Positions 53,724-63,308 are shown, numbered from the stretch's first letter. The stretch: DNA of 64,000 bases from Urechidicola croceus (GCF_001761325.1 NZ_CP017478.1:812001-876000), one strand, 5' to 3'. Numbers and translations: made by a program. Notes: generated from the sequence alone by a model not told the origin.

Positions 53724-56105
53724 ATGATACGTAATTATTTCAAAATAGCGTGGAGAAATATTCTCTCAAACAAGGCTTCTTCAGCAATTAATATTGGTGG
53801 ACTTGCAGTAGGAATGGCAGTTGCAATTCTAATAAGTTTGTGGATACATAAAGAAATGACTTATAACAAGTATCATGAAAATTACAATACAATTGCACAA
53901 GTTTGGCAAAATCAAACCTATAATGGTAAAATAGGTTCACAAGTTGCAAATCCTGCAGTAATGGCCGAAACCATTCGCAATGAATTTGGTAGTGATTTTA
54001 AATATGTCATTCAATCTTCTTGGACTAATGAGCTTACCTTAACTCATGGTGACAAAGCATTTTTTAAATTAGGAAATTATTTTGAGCCTGAAGTAATAGA
54101 TATGTTGAGCTTAAAGATGATTAGAGGAAATAGTGATGGATTAAAAAAAATGCACTCTATAATACTTTCTGAATCTGTTGCCGAAGTTTTTTTTGGCACT
54201 GAAGATCCAATTGGAAAAACAATAAAATTGGATAATAAAGTAGATGTAAACGTTACTGGAGTCTATGAAGACATACCCCAAAATAATTCTCTAAAAGATG
54301 TAAGTTTTATGTTACCATGGGATTTATATTTAAGCCGAAATCCTTGGATTAAAAAAATGGAAGATCCATGGGGAAGTAATTTTACTCAAACATATGCTCA
54401 AATAGCACCCAATACAAATTTTGAAGATCTATCTAAAAAAATAAAAGATGTAAAACTTACTAAACTAAACGACGAATCAAAGTTATACAATCCTCAAGTG
54501 TTTTTACACCCAATGTCTAGATGGCATTTGTACTCAAACTTTGAAAATGGTATTAATAATGGTGGTCGAATAGATAATGTATGGCTGTTTGCAATTATAG
54601 GAATCTTTGTATTATTACTTGCATGTATCAACTTTATGAATTTAAGTACTGCTAGATCAGAAAAAAGAGCTAAAGAAGTTGGCATTCGAAAAGCCATTGG
54701 TTCTAAAAGATCTCAATTGATTAGTCAGTTTTTTAGTGAATCAGTATTGATTTCTTTATTTGCATTTTTACTATCTATATTACTAGTTCTTGTTATGCTA
54801 CCATATTTCAATCGGATTGCAGATGCGAATATTACTATACCTTGGACAAACCCTATATTTTGGATTATCGGATTGTTTTTTAGCATATTAACTGGGCTAA
54901 TTGCTGGGATATATCCTGCATTGTACTTATCCTCTTTTAATCCTGTAAAAGTATTGAAAGGTACTCTTCAAACTGGTCGCTACTCATCTTTACCAAGAAA
55001 AGTATTAGTTGTTTCACAATTTGCAATTTCAATCACTTTAATAATTGGGACTATTGTCGTGTACCAACAAATTAATCACGCACAAAATAGACCACTTGGA
55101 TATGAAAAAAATGGATTAATTAGTGTTTCAAGTAATGATGAAGCACATAAACATATTTCAGCAATTAGATCAACATTAATTGACAATGGAGCCATTATTG
55201 AAATGACCGAATCTCAAAGTCCGATGACTGATGTATGGAATACAAATGGAGGTATAAGTTGGGAAGGGAAAGATCCTAATTTGGCAGTAGATTTTCCGAA
55301 TAACGCTGTTAATTATGAATTTGGAAAAACTATTGGTTGGAAAATAAAAGAAGGGAGAGATTTCTCAAGAGATTTTGGTACAGATTCCCTTGCATTTATT
55401 CTAAATGAATCAGCGGTAACTTTTATGAATTTAAAAGACCCAATTGGTAAAATTATTCGATGGAATAATAACCCCTATACTATTATTGGTGTGGTTGAAG
55501 ATATGCTAGTACAATCACCTTACAAACCAGTAAGAGCCTCATTATTTCACCTTTCCAACGTGGAAGAAAATCTTTTTACAATAAAACTGAATCCTGCAAT
55601 AAGTGTTAAAGAATCTATGTCTAAAGTAGAAGCAGCATTTAAAACATATAATCCTGCAATTCCTTTTGATGCAAATTTTGTAGATGAAGACTTTGCTAGA
55701 AAATTTGGTAACGAAAAACGAATTGGTGAACTCGCTGCATTTTTTACCATACTTGCTATTTTCATCTCCTGTCTAGGCTTATTTGGATTAGCATCTTATG
55801 TTGCAGAACAACGAACTAAAGAAATTGGAATTCGAAAAGTATTGGGAGCAACTGTAGTTACGCTATGGCAAATGCTATCCAAAGATTTTATTACACTTGT
55901 TTTTATTGCCTGTGTAATTGCCGTTCCAATAGGATATTACTTTATGGACAATTGGCTTCAAAAGTTTGATTACCACACAACTATTTCATGGTGGATCTTT
56001 GGTCTATCATGTATCGGAGCATTAATTATCACATTATTCACTGTGAGTTATCAAGCTATAAAAGCCGCACTTGCAAACCCTGTGAAAAGTATAAAAACAG
56101 AATAA
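53724..56105 (+). CDS. ABC transporter permease with two MacB/FtsX units
   Basis: This 793-residue permease contains two copies of the MacB-PCD plus FtsX layout. There is a membrane helix near residue 20-40, a large periplasmic region, and three helices at about 285-410. A second helix near 425-450, another periplasmic region, and three helices at about 675-785 follow. RAKEVGIRKAIGSKRSQL and RTKEIGIRKVLGATVVTL are the two FtsX coupling motifs. It forms the first membrane component of the exporter. MacB-type systems export peptides, toxins or antibiotics by moving substrate in the periplasm toward TolC. The substrate is unknown. Confidence 0.94.
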   Translation: MIRNYFKIAWRNILSNKASSAINIGGLAVGMAVAILISLWIHKEMTYNKYHENYNTIAQVWQNQTYNGKIGSQVANPAVMAETIRNEFGSDFKYVIQSSWTNELTLTHGDKAFFKLGNYFEPEVIDMLSLKMIRGNSDGLKKMHSIILSESVAEVFFGTEDPIGKTIKLDNKVDVNVTGVYEDIPQNNSLKDVSFMLPWDLYLSRNPWIKKMEDPWGSNFTQTYAQIAPNTNFEDLSKKIKDVKLTKLNDESKLYNPQVFLHPMSRWHLYSNFENGINNGGRIDNVWLFAIIGIFVLLLACINFMNLSTARSEKRAKEVGIRKAIGSKRSQLISQFFSESVLISLFAFLLSILLVLVMLPYFNRIADANITIPWTNPIFWIIGLFFSILTGLIAGIYPALYLSSFNPVKVLKGTLQTGRYSSLPRKVLVVSQFAISITLIIGTIVVYQQINHAQNRPLGYEKNGLISVSSNDEAHKHISAIRSTLIDNGAIIEMTESQSPMTDVWNTNGGISWEGKDPNLAVDFPNNAVNYEFGKTIGWKIKEGRDFSRDFGTDSLAFILNESAVTFMNLKDPIGKIIRWNNNPYTIIGVVEDMLVQSPYKPVRASLFHLSNVEENLFTIKLNPAISVKESMSKVEAAFKTYNPAIPFDANFVDEDFARKFGNEKRIGELAAFFTILAIFISCLGLFGLASYVAEQRTKEIGIRKVLGATVVTLWQMLSKDFITLVFIACVIAVPIGYYFMDNWLQKFDYHTTISWWIFGLSCIGALIITLFTVSYQAIKAALANPVKSIKTE

Positions 56106-56117
56106 AAAATTATAATT

Positions 56118-58550
56118 ATGGTACTTAATTATTTCAAAATAGCATGGAGAAGCCTTAAAAAGCAACCATTTTTTACATTCCTAAACATCTTTGGACTTGC
56201 TATTGGTATGGCAGGTGCATTATTAATTTCTTTATATATCTATGACGAATTAAATTTCGATAAAATGTATGCTGATACTGACCGAATTCATAGAATTAAT
56301 ACAGACATAAAGTTTGGTGGTGATGAAGTTTCAGTAGCTGAGTCATCTGCACCTATGGCTGCAATGTTAGAAAAAGATTTTCCTCAAGTAGAATTAGCTA
56401 CTCGATTTCGTAATCAATATAGCATGCTTATTCGGAAAAGTGGTACAAATGAAAATGTAAAGGAGTTTGAGGGTAATTTTGTAGACGACACCTTTTTCAA
56501 AATGTTTGGATTTGAATTATTGTATGGAGATACTACTACTGCTTTAAAAGAACCAAACACTTTAATTTTAACTAAGACTGCTGCCGAAAAACATTTTAAA
56601 ATTGATGAAGCAGTAGGCCAAAGTGTAATTATAGATAATAATGAAACGTATATTGTAACTGGCGTTATTGATGATATGCCAAAAAATTCTTTCTTGAGAA
56701 ATGACAATATTTTTATTTCTATGGCAAGTTTAGAAGATGCGAAAAACACACAATGGGGAAGTAATAATTATGCAACATTTATAAAGTTAATTCCTAATGC
56801 CAATATTGAAGATTTTCAAGAATCTCTTCAATCTGTTTTTAAAACATATGTGATGCCTTGGGCTCAAAAAGTTTTCCCAGGTATAACTCTTGAGGGTTTT
56901 CTAGCGGCTGGAAACTACTTTAATATTAGTAGTATTCCTTTAAAGGATATTCATTTACATTCTCAAAGAAGTTCTGAATTTAGTCCAAATAGTGATATTC
57001 AAAATGTTTATATTTTAGGCTTAATAGGATTGTTTTTAATTTTGTTGGCATCAGTTAATTTTATGAATTTGTCAACTGCACATTCTTTGAAAAGAGCTAA
57101 AGAAGTTGGTATTCGTAAAACATTAGGTTCAAGCAAACTAGAATTAATACGTCAATTTTTATCTGAATCTGGTTTAATTACCTTTATTTCATTACTTCTT
57201 GCAATCATACTTGCAGCAATCGCACTACCCTTTTTTAGCGATCTTTCAGGTAGAGACATATCAATTCCTTTTTCCAATCCATTTTTTTGGTTGATTTTAA
57301 TTTTCGCAACTATTATACTTGCACTTTTTTCTGGAATGTATCCTGCATTTTTCATGTCAAAATTTGCACCAGTAGAAGTACTAAAAGGAGGTGGACAAAA
57401 TAGTATTGGTGGAAGTGGAATTAGAAGTTCATTGGTTGTATTTCAATTTGCAATTTCAGTATTTCTAATTGTAAGTACTTTGGTGGTTTTTCAACAATTA
57501 AAATTTATTCAGAATAAAGATTTAGGTTATTCAAAAGACAGAGTTTTAATTATCCAAGATGTAGATGCTGCTGGAAATAAAGTTCAATCATTCAAAAATG
57601 AAGTACAACAATTAAGTGCTGTTGAAAATGTATCACTAAGTAGCTTTTTACCAACACCATCAAATAGAAGTGATAGTTCATATTTTCAAGAGGGGAAAAT
57701 GGATCAAGACTATGCTATACAAATGCAAAGTTGGAGAGTTGATTATAACTATATAAATACACTTGATTTAGAAATTATTGCGGGTAGAAATTTTGATAAA
57801 AAATTTAGTACTGACTCACTTGGCATTATAATAAATGAAACTGCAGTTGCTATTATGGGAATTAAACCAGAAGATGCTTTGGGATTAAGAGTCACCCATA
57901 ATATTGAAGATGAAGAATTACAATTTTACACTATTATTGGAGTTGTTAAAAACTTTCATTTTGAATCCTTAAGAGAAAATATAGGAGGTTTAAGCCTTGT
58001 TTTAGGTGACTATACAAATGCTTTGGCTGTAAAAATTAATGCTAGAGACTATGCAAGTACAATTGCAAGTATTGAGCAACAATGGAAAAAAATGGCTCCT
58101 GGCCAACCTTTTAATTACTATTTCTTAGAAGATTCATTTAACAGCACCTATGAATCAGAGCAAAGATTGGGTAGAATTTTTACAACTTTCACAATTCTAT
58201 CACTTTTAATAGCATGCTTAGGACTCTTTGGTTTGGCAGCATTTAGTGCTGAAAAACGTGCTAAAGAAATTGGAGTTCGTAAAGTTTTAGGAGCAAGCGT
58301 AGGTCAAATTACATACAAGCTTTCTGTTGACTTTTTAAAATTAGTAGGTATTGCAATAATCATTTCAATTCCACTATCATGGTATATTATGAATAAATGG
58401 TTAGAAGATTTTACATATCGAATAGATATTAGTTGGGGAGTATTTGCCTTAGCTATACTTATGGCTGTGACAATCTCAATAATTACAGTAAGTTTTCAAA
58501 GTATAAAAGCAGCGATTGTAAACCCTATAAAAAGTTTAAAAACAGAGTAA
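56118..58550 (+). CDS. Second double-FtsX ABC transporter permease
   Basis: This 810-residue paralog of the preceding permease has the same two-unit layout. Its coupling motifs are RAKEVGIRKTLGSSKLEL and RAKEIGVRKVLGASVGQI. It starts 12 bases after the first permease and ends 2 bases before the next ATPase. The two proteins share the NYFKIAWR opening but differ clearly elsewhere, so they are old duplicates and not recent copies. They may work as a heterodimer or as two exporters sharing an adaptor and TolC. Confidence 0.94.
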   Translation: MVLNYFKIAWRSLKKQPFFTFLNIFGLAIGMAGALLISLYIYDELNFDKMYADTDRIHRINTDIKFGGDEVSVAESSAPMAAMLEKDFPQVELATRFRNQYSMLIRKSGTNENVKEFEGNFVDDTFFKMFGFELLYGDTTTALKEPNTLILTKTAAEKHFKIDEAVGQSVIIDNNETYIVTGVIDDMPKNSFLRNDNIFISMASLEDAKNTQWGSNNYATFIKLIPNANIEDFQESLQSVFKTYVMPWAQKVFPGITLEGFLAAGNYFNISSIPLKDIHLHSQRSSEFSPNSDIQNVYILGLIGLFLILLASVNFMNLSTAHSLKRAKEVGIRKTLGSSKLELIRQFLSESGLITFISLLLAIILAAIALPFFSDLSGRDISIPFSNPFFWLILIFATIILALFSGMYPAFFMSKFAPVEVLKGGGQNSIGGSGIRSSLVVFQFAISVFLIVSTLVVFQQLKFIQNKDLGYSKDRVLIIQDVDAAGNKVQSFKNEVQQLSAVENVSLSSFLPTPSNRSDSSYFQEGKMDQDYAIQMQSWRVDYNYINTLDLEIIAGRNFDKKFSTDSLGIIINETAVAIMGIKPEDALGLRVTHNIEDEELQFYTIIGVVKNFHFESLRENIGGLSLVLGDYTNALAVKINARDYASTIASIEQQWKKMAPGQPFNYYFLEDSFNSTYESEQRLGRIFTTFTILSLLIACLGLFGLAAFSAEKRAKEIGVRKVLGASVGQITYKLSVDFLKLVGIAIIISIPLSWYIMNKWLEDFTYRIDISWGVFALAILMAVTISIITVSFQSIKAAIVNPIKSLKTE

Positions 58551-58552
58551 TT

Positions 58553-59215
58553 ATGTTATTAGAATTAAAAAACATTTTTAAATGGGTAAATTCAGGAGGA
58601 AACAGAGTTTTCTTATTGAAAGATATAAATTTAACTATTGAAGAAGGCGAATTTATTTCCATCATGGGTCCTTCTGGATCGGGTAAGACAACATTATTGA
58701 ATGTTATTGGTATGCTCGACAACTTCAATGAAGGCGAATATCATTTTTTACATGAGTCTGTACATGATTTGAAAGAAAAACACAGAGCCAATTTATATAA
58801 AGAATATATAGGTTTTGTATTTCAAGCCTATCACTTAATTGATGAACTGACTGTTTATGAAAATATAGAAACTCCCCTACTCTATAAAAAAATCAGTAAA
58901 TCTGAAAGAAAATCTATGGTAGCTAATATGCTAGATAGATTCAATATTGTTGGAAAAAAAGACTTATTTCCTTCACAATTAAGTGGAGGTCAACAACAAT
59001 TGGTTGGTATTGCTAGAGCGCTCGTTACAAATCCTAAACTTATTCTTGCTGATGAACCGACTGGAAATCTCAACTCAAAACAAGGAGAAGAAATCATGGA
59101 GTTATTTAAAAAATTAAATGAAGAAGGTGTCACTATTATTCAAGTAACTCATTCTGAAAAAAATGCAACTTATGGCTCACGTACTATTAATTTATTGGAC
59201 GGAAGAGTTAATTAA
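58553..59215 (+). CDS. Second ABC transporter ATP-binding protein
   Basis: This 220-residue ATPase starts at ATG 58553 (MLLELKNIF). The open frame extends 40 codons upstream into the permease gene, but that part is out of family. Walker A GPSGSGKT, Q-loop VFQAYHLID, signature LSGGQQQ and Walker B LILADEPTG are present. Two positions differ from the first ATPase: the D-loop reads GNLNS, not GNLDS, and the signature is followed by L, not R. These changes suggest an asymmetric partner for one of the permeases. The final H-loop histidine (VTHSEK) is kept. Confidence 0.94.
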   Translation: MLLELKNIFKWVNSGGNRVFLLKDINLTIEEGEFISIMGPSGSGKTTLLNVIGMLDNFNEGEYHFLHESVHDLKEKHRANLYKEYIGFVFQAYHLIDELTVYENIETPLLYKKISKSERKSMVANMLDRFNIVGKKDLFPSQLSGGQQQLVGIARALVTNPKLILADEPTGNLNSKQGEEIMELFKKLNEEGVTIIQVTHSEKNATYGSRTINLLDGRVN

Positions 59216-59364
59216 AATTTTAGTCATTTCGAACGAGGAATGAGCAGAAATTGCTCACTAAGTATCATACTAATAACTTTGAATTCATTTATTTAAAAAT
59301 TTTATTAAATCCTTATACATTGAGCAATATAATACGATTTCTCCTATTATCGAAATGACAAAAC
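59216..59364 (+). repeat. Palindromic intergenic repeat (TCATTTCGA type), copy 2
   Basis: GTCATTTCGA (59223-59232) is perfectly complementary to TCGAAATGAC (59350-59359). The 3' arm also carries GATTTCTCC and ends in AAAAC, as in the copy at 12975-13068. An inner hairpin TGAGCA/TGCTCA (59241-59257) and a further TGAGCAA (59321-59327) give alternative pairings. The element separates the ABC genes from tolC. Confidence 0.82.
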
Positions 59365-59382
59365 AACATAAAATAAATAATC

Positions 59383-60801
59383 ATGACTAAAAATATACTA
59401 TTACTTCTTGCGTTTTTCATCTCTATTTTCGGAATAGGAATTGCACAAAACACTACAACATACACTTTAGAAAAATGTATTGAAATTGCAATTAATAATA
59501 ACTTAGATTTAAAAAGTTCAATTTTAAATGCAAAGACTTCAAAAATCAATTATAAACAATCTAAATTAGATATACTTCCAAATCTTAATGCTGATTATAA
59601 TATTGGAATAAATAATGGCCGAAGTATTGATCCATTCACCAACGATTACATCAATCAGGAGTTAACTTTTTCGAATGCAGGATTAAGTTTAAATACAACC
59701 ATTTTCAATGGTTTTAGAATGATGAATAGTATTAAACAAAATAAGTTTAATTTGAAAGCATCTGAAATGGAAATTGAAGAAGCTAAACAAAATTTAATTT
59801 TGGAAGTTACTCTTCAATATATCCAAATTCTAAATAACAGAGATCTTATTAACCTATCAAAATCAAGGCTTGAAACAACAGAAAATCAATTGAAAAGGCT
59901 AGAAACACTTTATAAAGAAGGCTCAATAAATCCTGTTAATTATACAGACATGCAAGGTCAATACTCAATAGATGAAATGGGAGTTGTGACTGCCGAAAAC
60001 AGTTTAAAATCTTCTGTCTTAGAACTAATGAGATTATTAAATTTAGATACTAATTCTGAAAAAACATTTGAAAATATTTTTGGATTGGTAGCATCAGAGA
60101 AATATCAATTTTCAGTAGATGAGATTTATAAAGATGCACTACAAAATTTGGCGACTTTTAAATCAAAAGAATTGAAAATTGAGGCTGCAGATAAAGGTAT
60201 TAAAGTTGCAAAGTCTAATTATTTCCCAAGCATATCACTCTTTGGTCAATTAAACACTAATTATTCAAGTGTTGCACAATCATTTACAGAAACAGGAAGT
60301 ACTGTAACAGAAACTGGAGATTTTGTAAATATTAATAATCAAGAATACCCGGTACTTATGAATGAAACGCAGTTTGATACAAGTAAAATTGATTACAATG
60401 ATCAGTTTGACAATAATCTTAATTCTGTAGTTGGAGTCTCAGTCAATATTCCGTTATTTAATGGTTTTCGTGCAAAGAACTCTGTATCACTACAGAAAAT
60501 ACAATTAGAAGAGTCTGAAATTGAACTAGAAAGAACAAAAACAACTTTTAAGCAATCTATTGAAGATGCTTATAATAATATGGAATCTGCATTTGATAGA
60601 TACCACATTTTATTGAATCAAGTAAAAGTATTTGAAGAATCATTTCGTGTGAATGAAATAAGATTTAATAATGGTGTTTCAAATATTGTTGAATATATTA
60701 CAAGTAAAAATAATTTAGATACAGCAAAATTGAACTTAAATAAAACAAAATATGAGTATTTATTACGTGTGAAAATTTTAGATTATTACAGAGGTGTATA
60801 G
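59383..60801 (+). CDS. TolC family outer-membrane efflux protein
   Basis: This 472-residue protein has a signal peptide (FFISIFGIGIAQ) and two repeats of the outer-membrane-factor helical hairpin, with LEKCIEIAINNNLDLKSS at the start of the first and VSVNIPLFNGFRAKNSV in the second. It would form the trimeric exit duct for the adaptor and ABC permeases encoded just upstream. A palindromic repeat of about 150 bp lies between it and the second ATPase gene, so its expression may be partly uncoupled. Confidence 0.95.
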   Translation: MTKNILLLLAFFISIFGIGIAQNTTTYTLEKCIEIAINNNLDLKSSILNAKTSKINYKQSKLDILPNLNADYNIGINNGRSIDPFTNDYINQELTFSNAGLSLNTTIFNGFRMMNSIKQNKFNLKASEMEIEEAKQNLILEVTLQYIQILNNRDLINLSKSRLETTENQLKRLETLYKEGSINPVNYTDMQGQYSIDEMGVVTAENSLKSSVLELMRLLNLDTNSEKTFENIFGLVASEKYQFSVDEIYKDALQNLATFKSKELKIEAADKGIKVAKSNYFPSISLFGQLNTNYSSVAQSFTETGSTVTETGDFVNINNQEYPVLMNETQFDTSKIDYNDQFDNNLNSVVGVSVNIPLFNGFRAKNSVSLQKIQLEESEIELERTKTTFKQSIEDAYNNMESAFDRYHILLNQVKVFEESFRVNEIRFNNGVSNIVEYITSKNNLDTAKLNLNKTKYEYLLRVKILDYYRGV

Positions 60802-60852
60802 AGTAAAAAAAAGGAATATCAATTTAAGATTTTGAAATAATAATATTGTCTT

Positions 60853-61557
60853 TTACTTCAAATCAGGATTGATATCTAATATATTTTCACGGATATATTT
60901 TTCAATAAAAACATCATTGAAATAGTCGCTACCTAATAGTTTTTCTTCTTTTAAAAGTTGCTGAATATCAATTTTTAAATATTGTTTCAACATTTCTTTA
61001 GAAATAGATTCATAACTATAATGCCAAGGCTCGTATTTAAACCCTTTTCTATTTTCAATATCAGTATAAACAAGACAAAAACCAAATCTATCAGCATTTT
61101 CATCTAACCAAATTTTAAATTTGTGATACAATCCTCCTTCTTTAAAATGTTTAGGATTTAAAACATCACCTGAAGTTTTAATATTTCCATCAATAATGTC
61201 AATATCCGTTCCCCAATGATGACGCGAAGTCCCAGGGATTGTAGAGTATTCAATAATTTTATTTATTGCCTTTTGTGGAGTCATTCCTTGAGAAGTAAAC
61301 TTTTTATACTTTCTCGTCCAAATTCTTTTTTGATGTTCAAAACTTCGATAACTCGATACTACTTGAATGTTAAATCCACTTTTTAATGCTTCAGCCTTCA
61401 ATAATAAAAAAGCGTCGCTTACTTCTTTTTGTAATTTATAATTTTCACCTTGCAATTCTATATTGCCTTTTCCTATTAAATCATATTTTGAATATTCTGT
61501 TTCTATCAAAATAAAATTTGAAAATAGAAGTGTATATAATATAAATTTCTTAATCAT
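60853..61557 (-). CDS. M15 family D-alanyl-D-alanine carboxypeptidase
   Basis: This 234-residue protein has a hydrophobic N-terminal signal, SSYRSFEHQ, the zinc motif SRHHWGTDID (His113, Asp120) and the C-terminal EPWHY histidine typical of VanY-like M15 enzymes. It trims D-Ala from peptidoglycan stem peptides in the periplasm. Its start overlaps the end of the GNAT gene by 8 bases, so the two are co-transcribed. Confidence 0.93.
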   Translation of the reverse strand: MIKKFILYTLLFSNFILIETEYSKYDLIGKGNIELQGENYKLQKEVSDAFLLLKAEALKSGFNIQVVSSYRSFEHQKRIWTRKYKKFTSQGMTPQKAINKIIEYSTIPGTSRHHWGTDIDIIDGNIKTSGDVLNPKHFKEGGLYHKFKIWLDENADRFGFCLVYTDIENRKGFKYEPWHYSYESISKEMLKQYLKIDIQQLLKEEKLLGSDYFNDVFIEKYIRENILDINPDLK

Positions 61558-61990
61558 TTTTCAACTCTTTAAACATCACATAATGTCCACCAATCAATGG
61601 TATTTCAAACTCCTCACCTATAGTTTCAAATCCACAATTTTGATAAAATTTTAAGGCAACTACTCGAGCATTACACCATAAAATTGAAACGTTTTTTTCT
61701 TTTAAAAATTCTTCTGCCTTAAAAATTAATTGTTTTCCTAAACCTTTTCCTTGAACTTTTTCTAAAGTTGCCATTCCTCTCAACCTAAATTGAAATCCAC
61801 TAAAATATTGATGATTATCTTTCATAAATGTGGCTACACTTACCAAAATTCCGTTTGAAAAAGCACCTAAGTGAAATGTATCATCTTCAAAATCTCCCTG
61901 TATCTTCTCAGTTAAAGGGATATTTTTTCGTAAGATTTCTCGTCTAATTTCATAGGTTTGTTCTGGAGAAACGAATTTAATTTCAATCAT
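61550..61990 (-). CDS. GNAT family N-acetyltransferase
   Basis: This 146-residue protein has the GNAT acetyl-CoA-binding segment (RLRGMATLEKVQGKGLGKQL; the Q/R-x-x-G-x-G/A core is QGKGLGK). The helix FKAEEFLKEK and the strand ILWCNARVVALKFYQNCGFE follow. The acceptor is unknown. It is upstream of and overlaps the M15 gene. A divergent GNAT gene starts 51 bases away. Confidence 0.92.
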   Translation of the reverse strand: MIEIKFVSPEQTYEIRREILRKNIPLTEKIQGDFEDDTFHLGAFSNGILVSVATFMKDNHQYFSGFQFRLRGMATLEKVQGKGLGKQLIFKAEEFLKEKNVSILWCNARVVALKFYQNCGFETIGEEFEIPLIGGHYVMFKELKND

Positions 61991-62041
61991 AAACTTTATA
62001 TCTTTACAAGGCTTTTAACATACCACTAAAATACTATTTAT

Positions 62042-62488
62042 ATGGATAATATTACTATCAAGATAATTTCAAAAGACGATATATATGACATTATTCCTTT
62101 ATTAAAACAATTGAATGATAAAACTCCAGAAGATATATTAAAAAATCGCCTTTTAGAAATGGTTGAACAAAACTATGAATGTGCAGTTATGTATGCCAAT
62201 AAAACTTTAATAGGTGTTTGTGGTATGTGGTTTATGACTCGACATTATATTGGAAAAAGTATGGAAATTGATCATGTGATTATTGATCACAACTATAGAG
62301 ATTTAGGTTTAGGAAAACGTTTTTTTAGTTGGATTTATAATTATGCTAAAGATAAAGGATGTGATGCTAGTGAGTTAAATGCGTATGTGCAAAATCAAAA
62401 AAGTCATAAATTTTATTTTAATGAAGGTTATAATATTTATGGTTTTCATTTTTTGAAAATTTTAAGAGGCGATAAAAAATTTTATTAA
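62042..62488 (+). CDS. GNAT family N-acetyltransferase
   Basis: This 148-residue acetyltransferase has the acetyl-CoA motif YRDLGLGKRFFSWIYNYAKD and the conserved end AYVQNQKSHKFYFNEGY. The substrate is unknown. It is divergent from the other GNAT gene, with a 51-bp shared control region, and lies just before tRNA-Gly. Confidence 0.92.
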   Translation: MDNITIKIISKDDIYDIIPLLKQLNDKTPEDILKNRLLEMVEQNYECAVMYANKTLIGVCGMWFMTRHYIGKSMEIDHVIIDHNYRDLGLGKRFFSWIYNYAKDKGCDASELNAYVQNQKSHKFYFNEGYNIYGFHFLKILRGDKKFY

Positions 62489-62506
62489 TTTTTTTAAAAA
62501 AAATGC

Positions 62507-62536
62507 TTGTTTTAGATAGAACTCGTTGTATATTTG
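62507..62536 (+). promoter_or_regulatory. Promoter of tRNA-Gly
   Basis: TTG (62507-62509), a 19-base spacer and TATATTTG (62529-62536) match the Bacteroidota promoter consensus, 11 bases before the tRNA. Confidence 0.88.
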
Positions 62537-62547
62537 CAGTCGGAAAT

Positions 62548-62620
62548 GCGAAAGTAGCTCAGTTGGTAGAGCGTCAGCCTTCCAAGCTGAATGTCGCCGG
62601 TTCGAACCCGGTCTTTCGCT
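62548..62620 (+). tRNA. tRNA-Gly (anticodon TCC)
   Basis: A 73-base tRNA. The acceptor stem GCGAAAG/CTTTCGC has discriminator T, normal for bacterial glycine tRNA. The anticodon stem TCAGC/GCTGA encloses loop CTTCCAA (anticodon TCC), and the T-arm contains GGTTCGAACCC. CCA is not encoded. Confidence 0.97.
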
Positions 62621-62624
62621 CAAC

Positions 62625-62658
62625 AAAAAACTCTGATGATTTCATCAGAGTTTTTTTT
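62625..62658. terminator. Terminator after tRNA-Gly
   Basis: AACTCTGATGA (62629-62639) pairs with TCATCAGAGTT (62642-62652), with an A-run before and a T-run after. It also serves the convergent rhomboid gene. Confidence 0.93.
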
Positions 62659-62660
62659 AT

Positions 62661-63308
62661 TTAATTCTTGCTTAATTTTTTCTCAAAAATAAATAATAGC
62701 AAAATCGGAATACCCAAAATTATTACCATTTTAGTATTTTGAGATAAAACATCTGGAAATAATAAAAGTGTAAGTGCAAACCCACCTATTGCACCTCCTA
62801 AATGGGCACTATGCCCTATATTCCCTACACTGTTTTTCATACCATAAATTGAATATAATAAATATCCTAACCCAAAAATGTAGCCTGGAATATCAAAAAA
62901 TGGAAAGAATATAAATCCTAAAGCCATATCAGGGTATAGCATAATTGCGGCATAAATAACTCCCATAACTGCACCAGAAGCACCAACAGCACTATAATAC
63001 AAATCATCTTTATGGTATGAGAGTGAAAATAATCCTCCAAAAATTAAACTTCCAAAATAAATAAGTAGAAATTTCCATAGACCCAAAATATTGACAACAT
63101 TATCTCCAAAAAAATATAACGTTATCATATTAAAAAGTAAATGTTTTGGGTCTACATGTAGAAAGCCTGAAGTTAACATTCTTAAATACTCACCGTTTTT
63201 AATGGCTCCTATTTGAAATTTATTTTTGTTAAAAAACAATTGATCATTGAAACCCTTCAATGAAAATAAAACATTGGCAACTATAATAAACAATACAACT
63301 TTACTCAT
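62661..63308 (-). CDS. Rhomboid family intramembrane serine protease
   Basis: This 215-residue membrane protein has six hydrophobic helices. Catalytic Ser111 lies in GASGAV, the partner His169 in SAHLGGAIGG, and the His-Asn oxyanion pair in HLLFN (His56, Asn60). It cleaves membrane proteins within the lipid bilayer. It is monocistronic. On its strand, TATCTTTG (63344-63337) is a -7 candidate, with a TTTG about 23 bases upstream, longer than usual. Confidence 0.95.
   Translation of the reverse strand: MSKVVLFIIVANVLFSLKGFNDQLFFNKNKFQIGAIKNGEYLRMLTSGFLHVDPKHLLFNMITLYFFGDNVVNILGLWKFLLIYFGSLIFGGLFSLSYHKDDLYYSAVGASGAVMGVIYAAIMLYPDMALGFIFFPFFDIPGYIFGLGYLLYSIYGMKNSVGNIGHSAHLGGAIGGFALTLLLFPDVLSQNTKMVIILGIPILLLFIFEKKLSKN

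Noticed and set aside
58433-58552. Upstream extension of the second ATPase by 40 codons
   Set aside because: It overlaps the end of the permease in another frame and has no resemblance to ABC ATPases. MLLELKNIF at 58553 is a normal start.
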